A stretch of DNA of 64,000 nucleotides. Source: UBA1479 sp963976055 (GTDB lineage: Bacteria > Pseudomonadota > Alphaproteobacteria > Rhodospirillales > Casp-alpha2). A program made the position numbers and the translations under genes. Shown in pieces: positions 29,809-37,279 of this stretch. How positions within the stretch are numbered: position 1 is the stretch's first letter; every line of letters starts with the position of its first letter. The notes below the pieces were generated by a model. It was not told the origin of the DNA. It ran no database searches and saw only the letters and a program-made list of their open reading frames with translations. Location: contig CAXBJB010000005.1 in NCBI GenBank assembly GCA_963976055.1, forward strand, positions 186,001-250,000, read 5' to 3'.

Positions 29809-32148
29809 ATGCGAGGGGGGCTCAAGGCAACCGTGCTCCGGCACCTGCCTTATGCCGTGATTTTTCTGGTCGTCGCGACATTGCACGCCACCGGAGCGCT
29901 ATGGCCCATCGACCGGCTGTTCGTCGATGCCGGCTTCGCCTTTTCCAAACGCCCCGCGACGAACCACCTCGTCCTTGTGGAAATGGATCCGCATTCGCTG
30001 GAGAAGATCGGCGTCTGGCCCTGGCCACGTTCGGTTCACGCCCACCTACTCGACCGCCTGACCGACGCCGGCGTCAGCGAAATCGGCTACGACGTTGATT
30101 TCTCCTCACGTTCCACCCCAGCCGAAGACAAGGCCCTGGCCGACGCCCTGGAACGGGCCCGCAGCAAAGTCATTCTGCCGGCCTTCCGGCAACGACCGAA
30201 CGCGCGGAAAAGCGGCCTGAACACCCACGACACGCTGCCGTTGCCGATGTTCCAGAAACACGTCCAATTGGGCAACGTCGTTTTCCGGCCCGCGACGGAC
30301 GGCCTGATCCGGGAGATGGCTGTCACCGCCCCATGGCGGGGGGGCGCCATACCCGCCATGTCGGCGCTGCTCGCTGGTCCCGCCGCTTTCAACATCGAGG
30401 CCTTTAACATCGATTTTGCGCTCGATGTCACCACCGTCCCTCGCTATTCCCTGGTCGATGTCCTGGAACGCCGTGTACCCAACGGCGCATTGAAGGGAAA
30501 AAAGATTCTGGTCGGTGCCGCCGCAACGGAATTGGGCGATCAGCATGCCGTGCCGGTCTATGGCCGGCTCCACGGCATCGAACTTCAGGCCCTGGCTTTC
30601 GAAAGCCTCGTCCAGGGCCGCGCACTGCACGTGGCGCGGCCGGAAGCAGTGATCATTGGCCTGCTGATCATCACGCTGATGCTGGGTGCGCGCCTGGAAA
30701 TTCTCCGCTGGCAGACCAGCGCGGTGATCGGCGGCGTACTCGCGTCGGGCTATGTCGTCTTCTTGCTCATGGTTCAGACCATCCTGCCTGTCGTGCTGCC
30801 CGCAACCGCCATGCTTCTGTTGATCGGGTCTTTCGTGTTGTTTTCCGCCTACCGCGACCTGTGGGCCAACGCCATCTTGATCTTTCGTCAGCGCATGAAC
30901 CTGATCCACCAGCGCGCCTTCATTCAGGAGGTGTTGGAGAACAGCTTTGACGGGCTCGTGGTCACGGATTCGAGCGGACTCATCGTCGTCCATAACGACG
31001 CCGCGCGTGTTCTTCTGCGCACCGGCGACGGCGAATTGGCGGGGCGCGCCCTCAATGAATTCCTGCCGGCAAACAAGGAATTACTGTTTCCCGGCGCGGC
31101 GGAGAGCGACGTCGATACAGAAGCCGCATCGCGCGCGCCTATCGTCATCCGCTTCAACCCGCATTACGACCCGGAATACTATCTGGAATTCATGCCCGGC
31201 CGGTTCCGCCGCCAGATTTCGCACCTCATCCAGGCAGAGCGGCGACAGACCGACCGCATCTTCCACACCTACACCTTCCGCGACGTGACGGAGCGCGTGA
31301 ACCACGAGATTGCCGACCGTCAGGAGAAGGAGCACGCACTCGAGCAGAGCCGTGCCAAGTCCGAAGTTCTGGCCAGCATGTCGCACGAACTGCGCACACC
31401 GCTCAACGCGATCCTCGGCTTTTCCGAGATCATGAAGAACGAGATTCTCGGCCCTCTGACGGCCAACTACCGCAGCTATGCCGATGGCGTCTATGAAAGC
31501 GGCAAGCACCTTCTCAACCTGATCGATGAAATGCTCGACGTGGCGCGCATCGACGGCGGCCAGTTCACCCTGAACGAAGCTCTGTTCGACATCGATCAAG
31601 CGTTGACCCGATGCATGCGCATCGCCGAGGGCTGGCGCGACACCCGCAACAGGTTCATCAGCCTGGAGTTGGCCGAGGACCTGCCGCAAATGATGGGCAG
31701 CGCGCGCTTGGTCACGCAATGCGTCATCAACGCCGTGTCCAACGCCGTCAAGTATTCCAACGAAGGCGACGCCGTGACCCTGAGGGCACGCCTGACCGAC
31801 GAGGGCGACTTGGTGATCGAGGTCGTCGACACGGGCATCGGCATCGACCCCGACCAGATCGAATTCGTCACCAAGCCGTTCTACCGCGCCGGCGGGGTAT
31901 CGACCCGCGCCGCCGCCGACAGCGTCGGTCTGGGCCTGTCCCTGGTCGATGCCTATGTGCGCGCCCACGGCGGGCGCCTGGAGATATTCAGCCAGCCGGG
32001 CCTGGGCACCAACGTGCGGATGATCTTCCCCGGGGCACGCCTGTTCACCGCCGATGACGCGGCCCCCGAAGACGCACCCGAATCTGCGCCTGGATCGGAC
32101 GGTCCGGCGCGGGACGACAACGTCATCGATATCCGCAATAAGTTTTAG
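29809..32148 (+). CDS. CHASE2-PAS hybridless sensor histidine kinase
   Basis: A first membrane helix (about 10-30) leads into a CHASE2 extracytoplasmic sensor (about 40-270, including VLVEMDPHSLEKIGVWPWPR and LIGYD-like EIGYDVDFSS). Then come two or three helices (about 280-345), a PAS-like region (about 370-490), HisKA with phospho-acceptor His near residue 526 (SMSHELRTPLNAILGF), and an ATPase domain with NAVSNAVKYSNEG, DTGIGIDPDQI and GLGLSLVDAYVRAHGG. No receiver domain or neighbouring response regulator is present. The start is uncertain: ATG 29809 lacks a good ribosome site and the frame is open upstream. It follows the FecR gene by 71 bases and is probably cotranscribed. Confidence 0.88.
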   Translation: MRGGLKATVLRHLPYAVIFLVVATLHATGALWPIDRLFVDAGFAFSKRPATNHLVLVEMDPHSLEKIGVWPWPRSVHAHLLDRLTDAGVSEIGYDVDFSSRSTPAEDKALADALERARSKVILPAFRQRPNARKSGLNTHDTLPLPMFQKHVQLGNVVFRPATDGLIREMAVTAPWRGGAIPAMSALLAGPAAFNIEAFNIDFALDVTTVPRYSLVDVLERRVPNGALKGKKILVGAAATELGDQHAVPVYGRLHGIELQALAFESLVQGRALHVARPEAVIIGLLIITLMLGARLEILRWQTSAVIGGVLASGYVVFLLMVQTILPVVLPATAMLLLIGSFVLFSAYRDLWANAILIFRQRMNLIHQRAFIQEVLENSFDGLVVTDSSGLIVVHNDAARVLLRTGDGELAGRALNEFLPANKELLFPGAAESDVDTEAASRAPIVIRFNPHYDPEYYLEFMPGRFRRQISHLIQAERRQTDRIFHTYTFRDVTERVNHEIADRQEKEHALEQSRAKSEVLASMSHELRTPLNAILGFSEIMKNEILGPLTANYRSYADGVYESGKHLLNLIDEMLDVARIDGGQFTLNEALFDIDQALTRCMRIAEGWRDTRNRFISLELAEDLPQMMGSARLVTQCVINAVSNAVKYSNEGDAVTLRARLTDEGDLVIEVVDTGIGIDPDQIEFVTKPFYRAGGVSTRAAADSVGLGLSLVDAYVRAHGGRLEIFSQPGLGTNVRMIFPGARLFTADDAAPEDAPESAPGSDGPARDDNVIDIRNKF

Positions 32149-32255
32149 CAAACCCGCCTGCTGAGCATTTGGCGGCGCGCTTCGGCCTGCTATAACAATG
32201 CGACGAAAAAAGACAAAAATCAGACCCATCAGACTCAACGGAGGAAATGCCGTCC

Positions 32256-32738
32256 ATGCGCCTTTACCTCGTGCGTCACGGCCTTGCACTGACCAAAGAC
32301 GAAAACCCCGACCGGCCGCTCAGTGACCAAGGCCAGAAGGACGTGAAACGCATGGCCTCGTTCCTCGGCCGGGCCGGCGTGCGGGTGCCGCGCGTCATTC
32401 ATTCGGAAATCCTGCGTGCCCAGCAGACCGCCATGCACCTGTCGGCCGTGATCGGACCTGGGCGCATCGTCGAGGAAATGAGAGACCTGAAGCCGTCGTC
32501 GCGCCTGGACAGTCTGGTCCAGGCCGCGTCCGGATGGACCGAGGACACCATGGTCGTCGGCCACGATCCGTTCATGAGCCGCATCACCTCGTTCTTCACT
32601 GCGAGCGATGCCAACGCCGGAGTGATCGCCTTCGACCCCGGCGCCGTGATCTGCCTGGAACGCGACCCCATCATCACGGAAAACGGCGGCCATTGGACCA
32701 TCTTGTGGCACATGAGCCCGGTGCTGCTGAGCGCATGA
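32256..32738 (+). CDS. sixA: SixA-type phosphohistidine phosphatase
   Basis: A histidine phosphatase superfamily protein with the RHG motif YLVRHGLALTKDENPDRPLS at the N-terminus, SEILRAQQTA and a second catalytic histidine in VVGHDP. SixA removes phosphate from phosphohistidine, e.g. on HPt domains. I use ATG 32256, 11 bases from GGAGG; ATG 32247 is only 2 bases from it. It lies 107 bases after the histidine kinase, which suggests but does not prove a link to that phosphorelay. Its stop overlaps the next start (ATGA). Confidence 0.88.
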   Translation: MRLYLVRHGLALTKDENPDRPLSDQGQKDVKRMASFLGRAGVRVPRVIHSEILRAQQTAMHLSAVIGPGRIVEEMRDLKPSSRLDSLVQAASGWTEDTMVVGHDPFMSRITSFFTASDANAGVIAFDPGAVICLERDPIITENGGHWTILWHMSPVLLSA

Positions 32739-32932
32739 TGGATTTGCTCGCGAGCGGCCCCGGCGCCATCGTTCTTTTGGTCGTCGTGGTCTATCTGCTG
32801 ATCCGCGTGTTCATCGTCGCCCATCCGAAGAACGAGCGCACGGTGGTCGAGGTGTTCGAGAATATGCTGCTTGAACTGGTCGGCGCCGCGATCATCGTAA
32901 TCGGCGTGCTGATCCTGCCACTGTTTCTGTGA
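32735..32932 (+). CDS. small two-helix membrane protein
   Basis: This 65-codon ORF is read from ATG 32735, overlapping the sixA stop (ATGATG), so it is probably translationally coupled. It has a helix (AIVLLVVVVYLLIRVFIV), a polar centre (AHPKNERTVVEVFENML) and a second helix (LVGAAIIVIGVLILPLFL) reaching the C-terminus. I do not recognise a family. The two-gene arrangement with sixA suggests it accompanies that phosphatase at the membrane, but this is a guess. Confidence 0.6.
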   Translation: MMDLLASGPGAIVLLVVVVYLLIRVFIVAHPKNERTVVEVFENMLLELVGAAIIVIGVLILPLFL

Positions 32933-32941
32933 CCATCGAGC

Positions 32942-32967
32942 CGGCGGTGCTCACGACCGCCGTTTCG
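32942..32967. terminator. possible bidirectional hairpin between convergent genes
   Basis: CGGCGGT (32942-32948) and ACCGCCG (32956-32962) form a 7-bp stem around GCTCACG, followed by TTT on the plus strand. It overlaps the 3' end of uvrB. With an 18-base gap between convergent genes it may terminate the sixA transcript; the short T run keeps confidence low. Confidence 0.35.
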
Positions 32968-35143
32968 GTGCCCGGGACGTCGCCTTGCGGGCACCCTTGC
33001 CCTTCGGCTTCCAGGACGGGCCGCCGGCAGAACGCTTTTCCGCGCCCGGCTTGCGGCTGACCAGCTTGGACGGCGCCGTGCCGGGGGCGGCCAGCCCCAG
33101 ATCGACCGCTTCCAGCCTTCGGATTTCGTCGCGCAGTCGGGCCGCTTCCTCGAATTCCAGGTTGCCGGCGGCCTTCTTCATCTTGTCGTTCATGTCATTG
33201 ATGACGGCGGTCAGGTTATGCCCGGCAAGATGGGTTTCACCGGCAACGCCCGTGTCGACGGTCAGGTAATCGCCCTCGTAAACGCTTTCGAGCGCCTTGG
33301 AGAATCCCTTCTTCACGCTTTCCGGGGTGATGCCGTGGGCGAGGTTGTATTCCTGCTGCTTTTCCCGCCGCCGTTCGGTTTCCGACAGCGCGTAGTCCAG
33401 GGCCTCGGTCATGTTGTCCGCATAGAGGATGACCCGGCCGTCCAGGTTGCGCGCCGCCCGGCCGATGGTCTGCACCAACGATGTCTTTGAGCGCAGGTAG
33501 CCCGGCTTGTCGGCATCGAGAATACAGACCAGGGCGCATTCCGGGATGTCCAAACCCTCGCGCAAAAGGTTAATACCGACCAGTACGTCGAAAGCGCCCA
33601 GGCGCAGATCGCGGATGATTTCGATGCGTTCCAGGGTGTCGATGTCCGAATGCATGTAGCGCACGCGCACGCCCTGCTCATGCAGGTACTCGGTCAGGTC
33701 CTCGGCCATGCGCTTGGTCAGGGTGGTGACCAGGGTGCGCTGGCCCTTGAGCGCCGTTTCCTTGACCTCCATCAGCAGGTCATCGACCTGATTTTCCACC
33801 GGCCGGACAATGCAGAGCGGATCGATGAGCCCCGTCGGGCGCACCACCTGCTCGGTTATTACGCCTCCGGTACGATCAAGCTCCCACGGGCCCGGCGTGG
33901 CCGAGACGAACACCGTCTGCGGGCGCATGCCGTCCCATTCCTCGAACTTCAATGGCCGGTTGTCGACACAACTGGGCAGGCGGAAGCCGAATTCCGACAG
34001 GGTCGTTTTGCGCGCGTAATCGCCTTTGAACATGCCGCCGATCTGCGGCACCGTGACATGGCTTTCATCGACCACAAGCAAGGCGTTTTCCGGCAGGTAT
34101 TCGAACAGGGTCGGCGGCGGTTCGCCGGGGGCGCGTCCCGTAAGGTAGCGGCTGTAGTTTTCGATCCCGGAACAATGTCCCGTGGTCTCCAGCATCTCGA
34201 TGTCGAAGGTCGTGCGTTCCTGCAGCCGTTGCGCCTCCAGAAGCTTGCCCTCGGCGATCAGGCGGGCGAGGGTTTCCTTCAGCTCGGCCTTGATTTGGGG
34301 GATCGCCTGCATCAGGGTCGGGCGCGGCGTCACGTAGTGGCTGTTCGGGTAGACAATGATCTCGTCGAGCGTCGCGATCTTGTCGCCGGTCAGGGGATCG
34401 ATTTCCCACATGGCCTCGACCTCGTCGCCGAACAGGGACAGCCGCCAGGCCCGGTCCTCCAGGTGCGAGGGGAAGATTTCCACAACATCGCCCCGCACCC
34501 GGAACGTCCCCCGCACGAAGGACGCGTCGTTGCGCTTGTATTGCAGCTCGACCAACTGCTTTAGCAGTTTTTGCCGATCGACGACGGCGCCTGCCTTAAG
34601 GCGCACGATCATCTCCGCATAGGTCTCGACGGCGCCGATGCCGTAGATGCAGGACACGGAGGCGACGATCACCACGTCGTTGCGTTCCAGCAGGGCGCGG
34701 GTCGCCGAATGGCGCATGCGGTCGATCTGTTCGTTGATCGAGGCGTCTTTTTCGATGTAGGTGTCCGTGCGCGGCACGTAGGCTTCCGGCTGGTAATAGT
34801 CGTAATAGCTAACGAAATATTCGACCGAGTTTTCCGGGAAGAACTCCTTCATCTCGCCGTACAACTGCGCCGCCAGGGTCTTGTTGGGGGCGAGCACCAG
34901 GGTCGGCCGGTTCAGGTTGCGGATGACGTGGGCCATGGTGAAGGTCTTGCCCGAGCCGGTGACGCCGAGCAGCACCTGGTCCCGTTCGCCGGCCTCCAGC
35001 CCCGCCGTCAACTCGGCGATCGCCTCGGGCTGGTCGCCGGCCGGGGAATATTCGCTTTGCAGGTCGAACACGGGGCCACCCGTGACCGCCGCCCGCCGCG
35101 ACGGGTGGTAAAGCGCCGGGTCGTTTTTCAGTTCCATGGCCAT
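32951..35143 (-). CDS. uvrB: excinuclease ABC subunit B
   Basis: UvrB verifies DNA damage and loads UvrC in nucleotide excision repair. It has Walker A GVTGSGKT (60-67), the beta-hairpin segment YYDYYQPEAYVPRTDTYIEK, DESHVTVPQI (DEAD-like box), the helicase motif QTIGRAARN and a C-terminal UVR domain (MKKAAGNLEFEEAARLRDEI). A basic tail (ARKATSRAPKRRS) extends it to 730 residues. The start is ATG 35143 or Met3. Confidence 0.97.
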   Translation of the reverse strand: MAMELKNDPALYHPSRRAAVTGGPVFDLQSEYSPAGDQPEAIAELTAGLEAGERDQVLLGVTGSGKTFTMAHVIRNLNRPTLVLAPNKTLAAQLYGEMKEFFPENSVEYFVSYYDYYQPEAYVPRTDTYIEKDASINEQIDRMRHSATRALLERNDVVIVASVSCIYGIGAVETYAEMIVRLKAGAVVDRQKLLKQLVELQYKRNDASFVRGTFRVRGDVVEIFPSHLEDRAWRLSLFGDEVEAMWEIDPLTGDKIATLDEIIVYPNSHYVTPRPTLMQAIPQIKAELKETLARLIAEGKLLEAQRLQERTTFDIEMLETTGHCSGIENYSRYLTGRAPGEPPPTLFEYLPENALLVVDESHVTVPQIGGMFKGDYARKTTLSEFGFRLPSCVDNRPLKFEEWDGMRPQTVFVSATPGPWELDRTGGVITEQVVRPTGLIDPLCIVRPVENQVDDLLMEVKETALKGQRTLVTTLTKRMAEDLTEYLHEQGVRVRYMHSDIDTLERIEIIRDLRLGAFDVLVGINLLREGLDIPECALVCILDADKPGYLRSKTSLVQTIGRAARNLDGRVILYADNMTEALDYALSETERRREKQQEYNLAHGITPESVKKGFSKALESVYEGDYLTVDTGVAGETHLAGHNLTAVINDMNDKMKKAAGNLEFEEAARLRDEIRRLEAVDLGLAAPGTAPSKLVSRKPGAEKRSAGGPSWKPKGKGARKATSRAPKRRS

Positions 35144-35225
35144 GGCTGATTATATAGGCGCTGCGCGCCCGCCGGTCACCCTTGGCATGCAGATTTCCTC
35201 GGGTGCCGGCGGGCGCAAACGCCGC

Positions 35226-36584
35226 CTAGGATTTAGGATTCAGGATGGCGTCCACAAGCTGCGCCGACAGGCCCGTGTAACGCCCCGGGTCAAGCAGGGC
35301 ATCCAGGTCATCGGCGGTCATGATCGCCGCCACCCGGGCGTCCTCCAGCAACAGGTCGCGGAATACCTTGCCCTGTTCGAAGGCCGTCATGGCCGCTTCG
35401 TAGACCACGTCGTGGGCCGTGTTGCGGCCGATGGTCTCGCCCAGTTTCATCATCACCGCTTCGGACAGCAGCAGGCCGCCGGTCAGGTCCAGGTTGCGGC
35501 GCATGTTGTCGGCCCGCACGGTCAGCCCGCCGGTGACCATCACCGCCTTGCGCAGCGCCGATTCGGTCAGACAGCTGACCCGCGGCACGAAGTCCCGTTC
35601 GACCTGGTTGGCGACCTTGTCCCGTTCGTGGTCGGCGATCATGCTTTCAAAGGCCGGCGGCACGCAGGCCCAGGCCAGGCGGACGATGCCCTGGGTGACC
35701 TCGCAGATCGCCGGGTTGCGTTTCTGCGGCATGGTCGAGGAGCCGACCTTGCCCGGCTTGTGCGGTTCCTCCAGCTCGGCCGTTTCCGTGCGCTGCAGGG
35801 TCGCGACCTCGCGGACGATGCGGCCCATGGTGCCGGCGATGCTGGCCAGCACGGCCGCGTATTCGGTGAATCGGTCCTTGGCGACGTGCCAGGAAATCGC
35901 CGGCACGCCGAGCCCCAGGTCGGCCATCATCCGGGCCGCGACCTCGGGCCCCTTCTCGCCGACCGCCGCATGGGTGCCGACGGCGCCGGAAAACTGGCCG
36001 ACCAGAACCCGCGCGGCCATCTGGTCCAGGCGTTCCCGCTGGCGGCGGATTTCGTCGATCCAGACGGCGACCTTGTAGCCGAAAGTGATCGGCAGGGCCT
36101 GCTGACCATGTGTGCGTCCGGCCATGGAGGTGTCGCGGTGCTCCTTGGCGAGCTTGACGCAATTGGCTTCCAATTCGCCCAAGCCGTCCCGGATCAGCGC
36201 CACCGCGTCCTTCATTTGCAGGACAAGGCCGGTGTCCATGACGTCCTGGGTGGTCGCCCCCCAATGGACGTATTCGCCGGCCTTCTTGTCGCCCTGGGCC
36301 TCGCATTGCGCGGCCATGGCGCGGACCAGGGGCACGATGGGGTGGCTGGTGCGGGCCATTTCGTCGCGGATGGCGTCGAAATCGTACAGCGACATGTCGG
36401 CGGCCTTGGTGATCTGCGCCGCCGCACTTTCGGGAATGATGCCGAGGCCGGCTTCGGCGCGGGCCAGGGCAGCTTCCATGTCCAGGAACTTCTGCAGGGT
36501 CGCGGTGTCGTCGAATGCCGCGCGCATGGCGGGGGTGGAGAACTGGTCGCGGTAAAGGACGCTGTCGATGCCGGAAACGGCCAT
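35226..36584 (-). CDS. PurB/PcaB-type lyase (adenylosuccinate lyase superfamily)
   Basis: The protein belongs to the fumarase/aspartase superfamily: the signature loop GSSTMPQKRNP (281-291) and the helical core are clear. HWGATTQDVMDTGLVLQ (107-123) reads more like 3-carboxy-cis,cis-muconate cycloisomerase (PcaB) and related lyases than classical PurB, which usually has a SS-DV-DT signature here. RTHGQQA (157-163) provides the conserved histidine. Length 452 fits either. No aromatic-catabolism or purine genes are nearby, so the substrate is undecided. uvrB lies 82 bases downstream. Confidence 0.75.
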   Translation of the reverse strand: MAVSGIDSVLYRDQFSTPAMRAAFDDTATLQKFLDMEAALARAEAGLGIIPESAAAQITKAADMSLYDFDAIRDEMARTSHPIVPLVRAMAAQCEAQGDKKAGEYVHWGATTQDVMDTGLVLQMKDAVALIRDGLGELEANCVKLAKEHRDTSMAGRTHGQQALPITFGYKVAVWIDEIRRQRERLDQMAARVLVGQFSGAVGTHAAVGEKGPEVAARMMADLGLGVPAISWHVAKDRFTEYAAVLASIAGTMGRIVREVATLQRTETAELEEPHKPGKVGSSTMPQKRNPAICEVTQGIVRLAWACVPPAFESMIADHERDKVANQVERDFVPRVSCLTESALRKAVMVTGGLTVRADNMRRNLDLTGGLLLSEAVMMKLGETIGRNTAHDVVYEAAMTAFEQGKVFRDLLLEDARVAAIMTADDLDALLDPGRYTGLSAQLVDAILNPKS

Positions 36585-36658
36585 GAAATGTTCCTCCTGG
36601 AGGCGTGGTTTCTTATTAAACAGGCCGCCATGTTAGGGGGAACCGCGGGCCAGGTTAA

Positions 36659-37279
36659 TCAGAATCGCTTTTCCGCCGTGACGATCAGGCGCAGCGGACC
36701 GCCCGGCGTCCAGTCCTCGAACGGATAGCAGGTGATCAGGGTCAACAGGTTCGCCTCCGGATGCAGCATGACCTGTTCGTTGCGTGTGTCGATGACTCGG
36801 CGTTCGACGATGCGGTAGCCGCTTTTCGCCCCCGACGGCTGCTCGACCCCAATCAGGTCGCCGACCGCAGCGTCCTTGAGATAGGCGAAATGGGTGTCTC
36901 GGTGGGCCGAGACGACGCTGTGCCCCGGTTGCCCCGGCAGGGCGGTGCCGTCGACGTGGCCGGGCCCGAAGGCCAGCGTGCTGCCCGAAGCCCCAGCGAG
37001 CACGATGTTCCAGGCCCCCAGCCGGTCAATGCCGAGCCGCGCCACCGGCGTCATGTCGGCCCAGGGCCAGGGCCGGGCCAGAATGCCCGAGGCGGCCTGA
37101 TTGGCGCGCGCCTGGTCCCAGGCCCGTTCCAGCAGCACCTGCGCCACCCAGGCCTTGGCCGGGATATAGGCTCCCCAGGCAAAAAGACCCAGGCCGGCGG
37201 CAATCAGGATGACCGCCACCGGCCTGGAAGGTGCCATGGAGGCAGGGAGCAACAGGGAAAACCGGGCGGCCATGCGCAT
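36659..37279 (-). CDS. class GN sortase
   Basis: A transpeptidase of the sortase fold found in some Proteobacteria: an N-terminal membrane helix (about 20-40), then catalytic His126 (SAHRDTH), Cys184 (TLITCYPF) and Arg197 (GPLRLIV). At 206 residues it matches the single-target proteobacterial sortases. The start ATG (complement of 37277-37279) overlaps the stop of its target gene by one base (TGATG), so the pair is translationally coupled. The open frame extends far upstream, but only because of the GC-rich neighbour. Its substrate is almost certainly the preceding VIT/VWA protein. Confidence 0.88.
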   Translation of the reverse strand: MRMAARFSLLLPASMAPSRPVAVILIAAGLGLFAWGAYIPAKAWVAQVLLERAWDQARANQAASGILARPWPWADMTPVARLGIDRLGAWNIVLAGASGSTLAFGPGHVDGTALPGQPGHSVVSAHRDTHFAYLKDAAVGDLIGVEQPSGAKSGYRIVERRVIDTRNEQVMLHPEANLLTLITCYPFEDWTPGGPLRLIVTAEKRF

